From positions 1 through 63,401 of the forward strand of contig CAAGDV010000012.1 in the NCBI GenBank assembly GCA_900768755.1: DNA of 63,401 nt, in the 5' to 3' direction. This document shows, piece by piece, positions 34,545 to 44,652 of this stretch (within the stretch, counting starts at the first letter, position 1; each line of letters starts with the position of its first letter). The notes beneath the pieces were generated by a model. That model was not told where the DNA came from, made no database searches, and saw only the letters and a list, made by a program, of their open reading frames with translations. The stretch comes from Lachnospiraceae bacterium (lineage in GTDB: Bacteria > Bacillota > Clostridia > Lachnospirales > Lachnospiraceae). The position numbers and the translations under genes were made by a program.

Positions 34545-36035
34545 ATGAAATTATTTAAAAAAATCAGTAAGGCTGTTGTATTTACAATGATAGGCCTTAT
34601 GGTTGTGGGAAGCACCTGCGTAACGGCGGGAGCATCCGACCAGCCTTACGATTCATATAACTATGATTACCGGGAAGATATTGTATATACTCCTGCACCG
34701 TATACTGCGTCGTTTTCTTTTGACGGAGGCAGTCTCACATACAATGGTGAGCCTCTTGGTAAGTTTGTTTCTCCGCAGGATATATGTCGTTCCGCTGACG
34801 ACGGATATCTGTACGTGGCTGATACCGGTAATAACAGAATAGTTGTTCTTGATGAGAATCTTACTAGTGTTATAAATGTAATAGATAGTTACAAAATCAA
34901 CGGCGTTACATATACTTTTAACCAGCCTAAGGGCGTGTGCGTATCTGAGAAAGGTCAGGTATACATTGCGGATTCAAGTAACCGTAAGATAGTCGTACTT
35001 GAGAAAAACGGAGATTATGTCCGCACTGTTGAGAACCCTGTTTCAGAAAGCCTTGAGGATGGATATGTATTCACCCCCCTCAAAGTGACAGTTGATTATG
35101 CTGACCGTGTATACTGTATCGCACAGAACATGTTCCAGGGAATCATGGTATTTGAGACTGACGGACAGTTTACGGGATTTTTCGGAACGATTGATGTAAC
35201 AATTTCAACATGGGAGAAGTTCTGGAAAAGAATAGCAACAAAGGAAGAGCGTCAGAAACAGAAGCTTTTCATTCCTACCGAGTTCACCGGACTGGATGTT
35301 GACTCAGACGGATTCATATATGCCACCAATATTGATACCGACGGAATACAGGCTGTAAGAAGACTTAATCCGAGAGGCGAGGATGTTATCAAGAAGGGCG
35401 TTAACGGCAATGTCGGAGGCGATATCTGGACGATGGGAAGCAACCAATACAGCGGACCTTCACAGATTGTGGATGTTGTTTACAGGGATAAGGGTATCTA
35501 TTCAATCCTTGACAGAAAGAGAGGAAGAATATTTACATACGATCACGAAGGCAACCTCCTCTACATTTTCGGAGGAATCGGAACTCAGCTCGGAACCTTC
35601 AGAACTCCGATAGCCGTTGAGGCAATCGGAACCAAAATCATTACGCTCGATTCATTCTACGGCGAGATTACAGTGTTTGAGGAGACGGAATACGGAAGGC
35701 TCATTAATGAAGCAATTGCGCTCCGCTTTGACGGAGACGAGACACTTGCGGTTGACAAGTGGCGCGAGGTCTTAAGACTTGACGAGAATAACGAGCTCGC
35801 TAACTCCGGTATAGGAAAAGCTTATCTTACGGCAGGCGACAATGTGTCAGCCATGAAGTATCTGAAGCTCGGTATGAACAGAGAGTATTATTCAATTGCT
35901 TTCAGAAGATATAGAAACGAGATTATTTCAAACAATCTCAGCTGGATTCTCACAAGCGTGATAGTTATCATAGCCGGCGCGGTTGTAGCAAACAAAGTTC
36001 TTAAAAAGAAAAAAGCCGAGAAAGGAGGTAAGTGA
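34545..36035 (+). CDS. Membrane-anchored NHL-repeat / TPR protein
   Basis: 496 residues from the ATG at 34545; the ATG at 34539 lies too close to AAGGAGGG at 34531-34538. A signal peptide (~1-30) is followed by an NHL-type beta-propeller ('SADDGYLYVADTGNNRIVVLD', 'GQVYIADSSNRKIVVLE') to ~385, TPR-like helices (~385-455) and one C-terminal membrane helix (~462-482) with a basic tail. The propeller should face outside. Such propellers bind proteins or sugars; the partner is unknown. It sits inside the transporter operon, between the first permeases and the YIP1 gene. Confidence 0.85.
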   Translation: MKLFKKISKAVVFTMIGLMVVGSTCVTAGASDQPYDSYNYDYREDIVYTPAPYTASFSFDGGSLTYNGEPLGKFVSPQDICRSADDGYLYVADTGNNRIVVLDENLTSVINVIDSYKINGVTYTFNQPKGVCVSEKGQVYIADSSNRKIVVLEKNGDYVRTVENPVSESLEDGYVFTPLKVTVDYADRVYCIAQNMFQGIMVFETDGQFTGFFGTIDVTISTWEKFWKRIATKEERQKQKLFIPTEFTGLDVDSDGFIYATNIDTDGIQAVRRLNPRGEDVIKKGVNGNVGGDIWTMGSNQYSGPSQIVDVVYRDKGIYSILDRKRGRIFTYDHEGNLLYIFGGIGTQLGTFRTPIAVEAIGTKIITLDSFYGEITVFEETEYGRLINEAIALRFDGDETLAVDKWREVLRLDENNELANSGIGKAYLTAGDNVSAMKYLKLGMNREYYSIAFRRYRNEIISNNLSWILTSVIVIIAGAVVANKVLKKKKAEKGGK

Positions 36036-36037
36036 TT

Positions 36038-36670
36038 ATGAAAAAACTTTTTTCAAAAGAAAAGTGGAAATATTTTGGATATACACTTACTCACCCGATG
36101 GACGGTTTTTACTGGATTAGGCATAAGGAGTACGGAAGCGTGGGAATTGCAATCCTCATGATGGTGCTGTTTTCATTCAGCTTTTCGCTCAACAGACTTT
36201 TCTCAAGCTTTGTCGTTAACGACATGGACAAGAGAGATGTCAATACTCCTGCAGAGCTTGTCGGTATTATGCTGTTTTTCCTGCTGATTTGTGTGGGTAA
36301 CTGGTCAATCACCTGCCTCATGAACGGAGAAGGAAGGTTTAAGGACATAGTCATTGCTGTCGGATACGGAATAACACCAGCGACAGTCGGACTTACACTG
36401 GCAACAATTGTGAGCCAGTTCATTGCAGACAACGAAGAAGCTTTTTTCTCACTCATAATTGCAGTGGGCGTTGCGCTTGCGGTAATCCTCATTCTTATGG
36501 GAATTATGCAGATGCACAATTATACACTGGGAAAGACATTGCTGACATTGCTGCTTACATTTGTTGCGGTGTTAATAATTATTTTCCTGGTGCTGCTTCT
36601 TGTAAGTCTCATAGGACAGGTAATAACATTCTTCAAGAGTATATACATGGAACTGGTATTCAGGTCATAG
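36038..36670 (+). CDS. YIP1-family membrane protein
   Basis: 210 residues. A short cytoplasmic start ('YFGYTLTHPMDGFYWIRHKEYGS') is followed by about five membrane helices, matching bacterial Yip1-domain proteins. The ATG at 36038 is chosen because AAGGAGGT ends 8 bases upstream; a GTG at 36032 is too close. Bacterial function is unknown. It is encoded directly after the NHL protein and before the large DUF5696-like protein. Confidence 0.82.
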   Translation: MKKLFSKEKWKYFGYTLTHPMDGFYWIRHKEYGSVGIAILMMVLFSFSFSLNRLFSSFVVNDMDKRDVNTPAELVGIMLFFLLICVGNWSITCLMNGEGRFKDIVIAVGYGITPATVGLTLATIVSQFIADNEEAFFSLIIAVGVALAVILILMGIMQMHNYTLGKTLLTLLLTFVAVLIIIFLVLLLVSLIGQVITFFKSIYMELVFRS

Positions 36671-36680
36671 GGAGGTAGCG

Positions 36681-39293
36681 ATGAAAGCGTCAGATAAGAA
36701 AAAAACAAAAACTAAACGCAAACTTACACTTCCCGGAAAAATACTTCTTGGAATAGTCGGTGTCGTCGCAGTTGTCTGCCTTGGTGTGTTTTTATACAGT
36801 CTGTTTCATTACAGACTTTACAGAGAGTACAGGAATTATGCCAAGGAATATGAGTACGAGACCGGCAGGGAATTTGCCGCAATCAATGAGGCAAAGCCGA
36901 GTGTTGAGGGAATGGTGCTTGTAGCGGAGAATGATATTCTCAAGCTTTATACAGACCCCGCGACTGCACAGGTTGCAATATACGACAAAAGAAACGGAGA
37001 GACAATCTACTCTACACCAAAGGCTGTGGAGGATGACCCGATTGCCAATCCGATTAACAAAAAGTTCATGAAGTCACAGTTTATTCTTGACTTCTACAAC
37101 ACAGCCAAAACACTTACAAGCTATGATTCATTCTCAATGTGCGTTGAACGTGAACAGTTTGAGGTTGAGTCAATTGACAATGGTGTGAGGTATGTTTATA
37201 CGGTGGGAGATTTCACAAAGAAATCCACCGGACTTGTACCGATGTACATATCAAAAGAGAAACTTGACGAGATTTGCGCACAGCTCACAGAGCAGGAAGC
37301 AAAGAAGGTTTCAAATAAGTACAAGGAGTCGGATCAGGAAGGTATTCTGGTGTTGCTTGACAATGTAGTCCATGCTACCAAAATCCTAAAGGGTGTTGAA
37401 GAACTCATGGTTAAGGCCGGATTCACCGAGGAAGATTACGCGGAGCAGATGGCACTTGCTGGTGAGGACGTTTCAGAGACTCTTTCATTTGTGATTCCGG
37501 TTGAATACAGACTTGTTGATGACAGCATTGATGTATCAATACCCGCTTCGGGAATTAAGGAGATGGGCGGCGGATTGATTTACCGTATCAAGCTTCTTGG
37601 ATTTTTCGGAGCTGCCGGAACCGACGAGGACGGATACATGGTGGTGCCTAACGGTTCAGGTTCGCTGATTAATTTTAACAACGGTAAATCAAATGTAGGT
37701 TCGTATTCACAGTACATATATGCACTGGACCCGATAGCAGCCGACTACACGCAGGTTGAGAACACCGAGAATGCAAGACTTCCGATTGCTGCAATCTGCA
37801 GAGAAAATTCAAGCGTGCTCATGAATGTGCGCGACGGAGCCACAACAGCGTTTATTACTGCGTCAGTATCAGGCTTTGATACAAGCTACAATGCTTTGAA
37901 CACAACATTTGTTATGAGATATTATGATTTGCTCTCAATGTTCGGAGCAACCGGAAGCGAAGTAGATATACCGATTCTTGAGGCTGATATATATGACGTA
38001 AATTACACGGTAAGGTATTCGTTTCTCACCGAGGAGAATTCCGGATATGCAGGAGTTGCCAATTACTACAGAAACAGACTCATTGCGGAAGGAATACTTT
38101 CACAGAAAGAATCAGACGGAGACATTCCTTTTTACTATGATGTAATCGGCGGAGTAAAGGAGACGGAGAGTTTCCTCGGAATCCAGTATCTTAAGGTAAA
38201 AGAGATGACAACCTTTGAGCAGGCTGCACAGATTGCAGAGAGCTTAAAGGAGAGCGGAATAAGCAATCAGATTCTCAATTATCAGGGCTGGAGTAACGGC
38301 GGATATTACGCCGATGTGTATGACAAGATTACCAAGCTGTCAACACTCGGAGGAAAGAAAGACCTTGAAGCACTGGACGAACTGCTTACTTCATACGGCG
38401 GAACACTTTTTGTGGATGTACCTTTTCAGAAGGTAACCGTAATTTCAAAGAGATTTGAAGCGGAGAGAGAAGGCTCAAGATACTACGGAGCCGGATATAT
38501 TGCCGAACTGGGTCTTGTCAGTCCGACAACACTCAGACAGACGGCAGGACTTGGTTATGAGGAGAACCATTACAGTCTCCTTTCACCGAAATTCCTGCCC
38601 AGATATGTTGAGAAGTTTACAAAGGCAATCGCAAAGATTGATGTGTCCGGAATTTCGCTCCGTGACCTTGGTGACACCCTTCAGTCAGACAAGAAGAGGA
38701 CAGAGGTTATCAGCCGTGAACTTGCACTCAATGTAGTGCTTGGACAGTTTGATAAGCTTGCCGAGACCCAGAAGACACTTATGGTCTCAGGTGGTAATGA
38801 TTATTCATTCAAGTATGTAGACCACATAATTGACGCTCCTTTGGATGACAATGAATTCAGAATCATTGATGAGGAGATTCCTCTCTACGAGATGATTATT
38901 CACGGATGCATTGATTACGCCGGAGGAATAATGAATTACAAGGATTCCGATTACGATATCAATGTCCTTAGGATGATTGAGTACGGTGCATCGCCCCGTT
39001 ATCAGTTTACATGGGAAAGCGCCAACGAGATGAAGAAAACAGCGCTTAACCGTTTCTACAGCACAGACTTTGCCAACTGGAATGAGGCGGCTGTGAAGAC
39101 ATACAATACAGTGAACGACGTTCTCAAGAATGTATCGGGTTCAACGATTGTTAATCACGAGATTCTTGCCGAAGGAGTCCGTAAGGTAACTTATGACAAC
39201 GGAACAGTGATTTATGTGAACTACAATAATAGCTCTGTCAAGGCAGATGGACATACCATTGAGGCCAAGAGTTTCTATACGGAGGTGAAATAA
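36681..39293 (+). CDS. Large membrane-anchored protein, DUF5696 type, glycosidase-like fold suspected
   Basis: 870 residues. A basic N terminus (KKKTKTKRK) and one membrane helix at ~19-40 put the rest outside the cell. Residues ~60-470 are beta-rich, and ~480-800 show alternating helix/strand with motifs such as 'QILNYQGWSNGG', 'FVDVPFQ' and 'ISLRDLGD', recalling the barrel of large glycoside hydrolases. I assign it to DUF5696 from length, layout and operon partners; catalytic residues are not identified. GGGAGGTAGCG precedes the ATG, and the next gene starts immediately after its stop. Confidence 0.8.
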   Translation: MKASDKKKTKTKRKLTLPGKILLGIVGVVAVVCLGVFLYSLFHYRLYREYRNYAKEYEYETGREFAAINEAKPSVEGMVLVAENDILKLYTDPATAQVAIYDKRNGETIYSTPKAVEDDPIANPINKKFMKSQFILDFYNTAKTLTSYDSFSMCVEREQFEVESIDNGVRYVYTVGDFTKKSTGLVPMYISKEKLDEICAQLTEQEAKKVSNKYKESDQEGILVLLDNVVHATKILKGVEELMVKAGFTEEDYAEQMALAGEDVSETLSFVIPVEYRLVDDSIDVSIPASGIKEMGGGLIYRIKLLGFFGAAGTDEDGYMVVPNGSGSLINFNNGKSNVGSYSQYIYALDPIAADYTQVENTENARLPIAAICRENSSVLMNVRDGATTAFITASVSGFDTSYNALNTTFVMRYYDLLSMFGATGSEVDIPILEADIYDVNYTVRYSFLTEENSGYAGVANYYRNRLIAEGILSQKESDGDIPFYYDVIGGVKETESFLGIQYLKVKEMTTFEQAAQIAESLKESGISNQILNYQGWSNGGYYADVYDKITKLSTLGGKKDLEALDELLTSYGGTLFVDVPFQKVTVISKRFEAEREGSRYYGAGYIAELGLVSPTTLRQTAGLGYEENHYSLLSPKFLPRYVEKFTKAIAKIDVSGISLRDLGDTLQSDKKRTEVISRELALNVVLGQFDKLAETQKTLMVSGGNDYSFKYVDHIIDAPLDDNEFRIIDEEIPLYEMIIHGCIDYAGGIMNYKDSDYDINVLRMIEYGASPRYQFTWESANEMKKTALNRFYSTDFANWNEAAVKTYNTVNDVLKNVSGSTIVNHEILAEGVRKVTYDNGTVIYVNYNNSSVKADGHTIEAKSFYTEVK

Positions 39294-40205
39294 ATGAAAA
39301 AACGACGCGGTTTATCGCTTATCCAGAAGCGTAATGCAAAAGGATTCCTTTTCATTTTACCTTGGTTGATAGGATTTTTGGTTTTCTATGTAAGAAGTTT
39401 GATTATGAACATACAGTTTTCATTTTCAAACCTCTCCATCTCACCTACCGGAGGGTATCAGCTTGAATGGGTAGGATTTGACAATTACATCTATCTGTTC
39501 AGGGTACATGGTTCATTTAAACAGGTACTGACATCATCGATTACCAATATGCTTATCGATGTACCGCTCATTATATTCTTCAGTTTGTTTATTGCAATTC
39601 TGTTGAATCATAAGTTTAAGGGAAGAGGTATTGTGAGAGCGATATTCTTCCTGCCGGTAATTCTCAATTCCGAAGCGGTCAAGTCAGCAATGGAGCTGCT
39701 TAGTGCATATATGGTCGGAGGCGTAAACTCTTCGTCAAGTGAGCTTGCATCAGGTTCAAGCGGAATAGACACGGCATATTTTATTGAACTGTTTAAGAAC
39801 ATCGCAATGCCGGATAAGCTGCTTGATTACATAGTGAATGCAGTATCGCGAGTCAAGGAGATAATTAACGGTTCCGGCGTGCAGATTGTCCTTTTCATCG
39901 CTGCATTGCAGTCCATTCCGGGCTCAATGTACGAGGTTGCAAAGATTGAGGGCGCAACCGGGTATGAGACCTTCTGGAAGGTTACATTCCCGATGGTTAT
40001 GCCCCATATCATAACCAATCTTGTGTATACAATTATTGACCGTTTTGCCGCGAGTGAGGTTGTATCGCTTTCTTACGAAACCGCATTTAAGAACCTTATA
40101 TATGGTCAAAGCTCGGCAATGAGCGTGGTATCCACTATTTTGGTTGGTATAATTCTGGTTGTCGTTGTCGGAATAATCCAGAAACGAACATTCTACTATA
40201 ATTAA
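39294..40205 (+). CDS. Carbohydrate ABC transporter permease 2a
   Basis: 303 residues, six membrane helices. Coupling motif 'EVAKIEGATGYETFWKVTFPMVMP' type. Its ATG follows the previous stop codon directly (TAAATG). It is the first half of the second importer's channel. Confidence 0.93.
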   Translation: MKKRRGLSLIQKRNAKGFLFILPWLIGFLVFYVRSLIMNIQFSFSNLSISPTGGYQLEWVGFDNYIYLFRVHGSFKQVLTSSITNMLIDVPLIIFFSLFIAILLNHKFKGRGIVRAIFFLPVILNSEAVKSAMELLSAYMVGGVNSSSSELASGSSGIDTAYFIELFKNIAMPDKLLDYIVNAVSRVKEIINGSGVQIVLFIAALQSIPGSMYEVAKIEGATGYETFWKVTFPMVMPHIITNLVYTIIDRFAASEVVSLSYETAFKNLIYGQSSAMSVVSTILVGIILVVVVGIIQKRTFYYN

Positions 40206-40226
40206 TTGGCAGGAAGGAGCATAAAG

Positions 40227-41237
40227 ATGAACGATAGCAGTAGTGTTAAAAAGCATTCAAAATTTATGACAAAATTTCATGCCATAACAATTGATGCAAC
40301 CAATGTTAACAGCGCGAATGCAATGATGAGAAAGTCCAAAGCTTTTCTTATCGGACTTTTGAGATTTGCAATTTTGTTCGGTGTCGGATATGTAATTCTC
40401 GCACCTGTAATCGGAATGATTTCAAAATCAATCATGTCAGATTCGGATGCTTATAACCCGATGGTATATATTATACCGACTGCCCCGACACTTGAGAAAT
40501 ATAAGCTGGTAATGGAGAGAGTTGATTACTGGCCGACGATGGGAAGGGATTTGGCATATACCGTTACCTTGATGTTTATACAGATTTTTATGTGTTCAAT
40601 GGTAGGATACGGTTTTGCAAGATTCAATTTTCCTTTCAAGAAAATTCTTTTCGGCTGTGTAGTAGTAATGATTATCATTCCTACGCACACAATTATGTTA
40701 CCTTTGTATATGACATTCCGAAATTTCAACCCGCTGGGATTGATGAAGCTATTCACCGGAAGCAGCAAGAACCTAATGGGAACGGTTGCACCGATGTATA
40801 TCCTGACATTCTTTGCCTGCGGTCTGAGGTCAGGATTGTACATATATATATTTAACCAGTTCTTCAGAGGCCTTCCGAAAGAAATTGAGGAGGCGGCCTT
40901 TGTTGACGGTGCCGGCGTATGGTATACATATTTCAGAATTATGCTTATCAACGCCATGCCTTCTGTCATTACCGTTGCAGTGTTCTCATTGGTATGGCAG
41001 TACAACGACACATTCTATGCTAACTTGTTCCTTATAAGTGATAAGGTGGTACTGAGTAAGAAGATTTCATCATTGGCAGCGACAATTGCTAACAGCGACA
41101 AGATCATGTCAATAACTCTTCAGCAGCTGTATGTATATGCCGGTATCATTTTGATGATGGTTCCTATTATCATTGTCTACTTATTCTTGCAGAAACAGTT
41201 CATTGAAGGTGTAGAACGAAGTGGTATCGTCGGATAA
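40227..41237 (+). CDS. Carbohydrate ABC transporter permease 2b
   Basis: 336 residues from the ATG at 40227, which follows GCAGGAAGGAGC; the frame opens at a TTG at 40206 but that start has no ribosome site. Six membrane helices after a longer N-terminal tail; coupling motif 'EAAFVDGAGVWYTYFRIML'. It partners permease 2a. Confidence 0.93.
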   Translation: MNDSSSVKKHSKFMTKFHAITIDATNVNSANAMMRKSKAFLIGLLRFAILFGVGYVILAPVIGMISKSIMSDSDAYNPMVYIIPTAPTLEKYKLVMERVDYWPTMGRDLAYTVTLMFIQIFMCSMVGYGFARFNFPFKKILFGCVVVMIIIPTHTIMLPLYMTFRNFNPLGLMKLFTGSSKNLMGTVAPMYILTFFACGLRSGLYIYIFNQFFRGLPKEIEEAAFVDGAGVWYTYFRIMLINAMPSVITVAVFSLVWQYNDTFYANLFLISDKVVLSKKISSLAATIANSDKIMSITLQQLYVYAGIILMMVPIIIVYLFLQKQFIEGVERSGIVG

Positions 41238-41269
41238 GACGAATCACATAAAAAAAGGAGGAAAAAACT

Positions 41270-43138
41270 TTGGCTAAGAACAAACTCTTTGCCTGCTTAC
41301 TTGCAGGCGCACTTGCTCTTTCGCTGACGGCATGCGGTAAGCCTTCAAGTTCATCAACTGATGCAACTACTGGCACATCTGAGAATCCGACAACGGGAGA
41401 GACCCCGGCAACAACAACCGAGGAAGTTTCCGTAGATTTTGAAGACGGAAAATTCGGATTTGTTGCACCATATCTTGGAGCTGCAGGCGCTTCAGAGGTT
41501 GAATTGTCAATCGCTGATTTTGGCGGAAGCAAAGCTCTTAAGGTTGACAACGTAGGAGGAAAGACACCTTACATCGGAATCGACGTAACAAGCCTTCTCG
41601 GCGACAAGGTAGCAGATGTTGCTACAATTGAAGCAAACTTCGGTGTCTCATATGCAGACGGAAAATTCTCACCTGTTGTTGGTGTATTTACAACATGGAC
41701 AGGAGAGGATCTCACCCAGACAAATTACAAGTGGACAGTATATCTTGAGAACAAGAACCCTTACAAGGGCAAATTTGACATTTCTGCAGTACCTTTTGTT
41801 GCAGGAAACAAGAACATTGTTACACTTGGACTTAACACCACGGCAAACGGTGTTGATGCAGCAGCTGTAAAGACTGCTACAATTTATGTTGATAACATCC
41901 GTTTCCTTGATAAGGACGGAAAGCTTATCGTTGCTGATACTTCAGCAGAATTCGACGAGCCGGACGGATTCAGCGTTTCAGGTGAGGATCGTTCAAATCT
42001 TTACAATGTAAGCAACGCTGTAGAGTTCCCTGACTTTGAGACATCAGGAGACGCATGGGGACAGAATGGTTTCGAGATTCCTCAGGAAATTATTGATGCA
42101 CTTGTACCGGGCTCTGTTGTAGAGGTTGAGTTCTCAAGTGAGGACGGAACACTCTGGATGGTATTACCGGATGCACAGAAGGGCTGGATGCGTGTAGCTC
42201 AGGGTGAAGCATTCATCAATAATTCAAAAAACGTTGCCCAGATTACTTATGAGCAGATTGTTGCATTGGTTGGTGAAGACAAGGCAGCCTGGGGAACAGC
42301 AGACGGAACAAGCAGAAGAATGCAGTTTGAGTCACAGACTGCATGGTCAGTATCAAGCGTTAAGGTTGGAACCAAGTCAGAGCAGGTTATGTGCACAAAC
42401 CCTGTTGAGTTTGAAGGCTTTGAGACATCAGGAGACGCATGGGGACAGAATGGTTTTGAGATGACTCAGGAGATTGTTGACGCACTTGTACCGGGCTCAG
42501 TAATTGAGATTGACTACACAAGTGAAGACGGAACAATGTGGATTGTAATGCCGGATTCACAGAAGGGCTGGATGCGTGTGGCTCAGGGAACTGCGGTTTG
42601 CACGGGTTCAAAATGTTATATCACATATGAGCAGCTTGTTGAAGCTGTTGGTGAAGACAAGGCAGCCTGGGGAACAGCAGACGGAACAAGCAGAAGATTA
42701 CAGTGCGAATCACAGACAGCATGGTCTGTAACAGGTGTGCGCGTTGGTACTCTTGCAAAGCTTCCTGTAGCCAATGTTGCAGTTCCTTTTGAAGGCTTTG
42801 AGACATCAGGAGACGCATGGGGACAGAATGGTTTTGAGATGACTCAGGAGATTGTTGATGCACTCGTACCGGGCTCAGTAATCGCTATCGATTATACAAG
42901 TGAAGACGGAACAATGTGGATTGTAATGCCGGATTCACAGAAGGGCTGGATGCGTGTAGCTCAGGGAACCGCAGTTTGCACAGGCTCTACATGCTACATC
43001 ACATATGAGCAGCTTGTTGAAGCTGTTGGTGATGACAAGGCAGCCTGGGGAACAGCAGACGGAACAAGCAGAAGAATGCAGTGCGAGTCACAGACAGCAT
43101 GGTCTGTAACAGGTGTACGCGTTATTTCTGTTAAATAA
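41270..43138 (+). CDS. Surface lipoprotein with one N-terminal domain and three tandem repeat modules
   Basis: 622 residues. The start is a TTG at 41270 after AAAAAAGGAGGA. Lipobox 'LTAC' (Cys22), then a Ser/Thr-rich linker. Residues ~50-230 form a beta-rich domain ('VDFEDGKFGFV') like carbohydrate-binding modules. From ~250 three copies of a ~126-residue module follow ('FETSGDAWGQNGFEM', 'KGWMRVAQG', 'AAWGTADGTSRR'). Each has several Trp residues suited to sugar stacking. No catalytic domain is seen. I infer a carbohydrate-capturing surface protein serving the neighbouring importer. Confidence 0.83.
   Translation: MAKNKLFACLLAGALALSLTACGKPSSSSTDATTGTSENPTTGETPATTTEEVSVDFEDGKFGFVAPYLGAAGASEVELSIADFGGSKALKVDNVGGKTPYIGIDVTSLLGDKVADVATIEANFGVSYADGKFSPVVGVFTTWTGEDLTQTNYKWTVYLENKNPYKGKFDISAVPFVAGNKNIVTLGLNTTANGVDAAAVKTATIYVDNIRFLDKDGKLIVADTSAEFDEPDGFSVSGEDRSNLYNVSNAVEFPDFETSGDAWGQNGFEIPQEIIDALVPGSVVEVEFSSEDGTLWMVLPDAQKGWMRVAQGEAFINNSKNVAQITYEQIVALVGEDKAAWGTADGTSRRMQFESQTAWSVSSVKVGTKSEQVMCTNPVEFEGFETSGDAWGQNGFEMTQEIVDALVPGSVIEIDYTSEDGTMWIVMPDSQKGWMRVAQGTAVCTGSKCYITYEQLVEAVGEDKAAWGTADGTSRRLQCESQTAWSVTGVRVGTLAKLPVANVAVPFEGFETSGDAWGQNGFEMTQEIVDALVPGSVIAIDYTSEDGTMWIVMPDSQKGWMRVAQGTAVCTGSTCYITYEQLVEAVGDDKAAWGTADGTSRRMQCESQTAWSVTGVRVISVK
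42020..43135 (+). repeat. Three tandem copies of a ~380-bp coding module
   Basis: The marker 'tttgagacatcagg' occurs at 42035, 42419 and 42797, giving periods of 384 and 378 bases (128 and 126 codons). Copies 2 and 3 are nearly identical in DNA over most of their length, and copy 1 is more diverged, so the last duplication is recent or maintained by gene conversion. Confidence 0.93.
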
Positions 43139-43166
43139 CTCATAAATCTTGAAAGGAGAACATAAA

Positions 43167-44633
43167 GTGAAATTCAGAAAATTATTATCACTTGGACTTG
43201 CGGCTGTTATGGCACTTGCAGTGACCGCATGTGGTTCAACAAGTTCATCATCATCATCATCAGACACACCTACATCTGGCAGCAGTGAAAATCCTACATC
43301 AGGAACTCAGACAGGTGAGACAAGAATCATCAACATCGGTACATGGTACCTTCAGTACTATGACAGCAGCGCAGATTCAGTAGAGAGTGACCCTTCATTC
43401 ACAGGTGATGAGGCAGCTTACCTCAAATTTGATAACGTTGCAAAACTTGAGAAGAAGTACAACTGCAAGTTCTATTGGAAAAACCTTACTTATGAAGGAG
43501 TTATTGATTCAATCAATACTTCAATCCTTGCAGGAACACCTGACTGCGATATCTACCTCGTAGAAGCAGGTATGGGTATTCCGGCAGCAGTTAACGGTCT
43601 CGTAACAGACCTTAAGGAAGTCCTTCCGACCGATTCAGACATTTTTAATGACAAAGTCGTTATGGATTACCTTGACCTTGGAGACGGAAAAGCATATCTT
43701 TTCTTCCCTGTAAATGCTGAGGCAGCTGTTGCAGCTACATATCCGTTAGCTTTCAACAAAGAGATGCTTCAGAATGCCGGACTTGAAGATCCTCGTGAGC
43801 TTTGGGACAGAGGCGAGTGGACATGGGCTAAGTTCCTTGAGTACTGCAAAGTCCTTACTAAGGATACAGACGGTGACGGAGTAGACGATCAGTACGGATA
43901 CTGCGGATTCTCAAAAGAGACACTTCAGGGACTTTTGTTCGGTAACGGCACAACACTTACTGCAGTTAAAGACGGAAAGATGGTAGAGAACCTTACAAGC
44001 TCTGAGGTTGGTGAAGTCCTTGAGTTCATCCAGAAGCTTTACATTGAGGAGAAGGTTTGCTATCCTTACGATTCAGCTGAGGGTGCTGAGCCTTGGAACT
44101 CAATGAGACTTGATGCTCATACAACTAACAAGGTTGCATTCTTCCCTATGGCTGCATGGATTGCCGATTCAACAGGTGATTACAAGGCTGGATCAGAGAC
44201 TCCGCTTCCATTCGAGACCTGCTATGTTCCATGGCCGGTTGGTCCGTCAGGTGACAAGGAGACCAATGCCGGAAAGAACCTCATGAGCGGTGCTTTCTAC
44301 ATTATTCCTAAGGGAGTAGAGGATCCTGCAACAGTATACAACTTCATCTACGATTACTTTAACTGGTACGACGGAGATGTTACTGTTCGTGATAACCCTG
44401 AGACACTTCAGTGGTGGTATTCATCAACAGCAAGATCTGAAGAAGAGCAGAACAACAACTTTGATGTTATGTACTACTGCGGAACCCATGGTGTAATTGA
44501 TCCTTGGGATTCAGTAAACGTAGAGATGGATCTTACATCACTTATCACAGGTGCTATTACACCTTCAGAGCTCCAGGAGACATACAAGCTCCAGTATCAG
44601 GATGCTCTTGACACAATTTTCAACGCTAAATAA
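43167..44633 (+). CDS. ABC transporter solute-binding lipoprotein 2
   Basis: 488 residues from a GTG at 43167, which follows AAAGGAGAAC. Lipobox 'VTAC' (Cys22) and a Ser-rich linker precede a family 1 extracellular solute-binding domain ('IINIGTWYLQYYDSS', 'DIYLVEAGMG', 'LAFNKEMLQNAGL'). The segment 'DTDGDGVDDQYGY' resembles a calcium-binding loop. It should bind the ligand of permeases 2a/2b. Confidence 0.92.
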   Translation: MKFRKLLSLGLAAVMALAVTACGSTSSSSSSSDTPTSGSSENPTSGTQTGETRIINIGTWYLQYYDSSADSVESDPSFTGDEAAYLKFDNVAKLEKKYNCKFYWKNLTYEGVIDSINTSILAGTPDCDIYLVEAGMGIPAAVNGLVTDLKEVLPTDSDIFNDKVVMDYLDLGDGKAYLFFPVNAEAAVAATYPLAFNKEMLQNAGLEDPRELWDRGEWTWAKFLEYCKVLTKDTDGDGVDDQYGYCGFSKETLQGLLFGNGTTLTAVKDGKMVENLTSSEVGEVLEFIQKLYIEEKVCYPYDSAEGAEPWNSMRLDAHTTNKVAFFPMAAWIADSTGDYKAGSETPLPFETCYVPWPVGPSGDKETNAGKNLMSGAFYIIPKGVEDPATVYNFIYDYFNWYDGDVTVRDNPETLQWWYSSTARSEEEQNNNFDVMYYCGTHGVIDPWDSVNVEMDLTSLITGAITPSELQETYKLQYQDALDTIFNAK

Positions 44634-44652
44634 TAGCTAAATTCCATATGTT

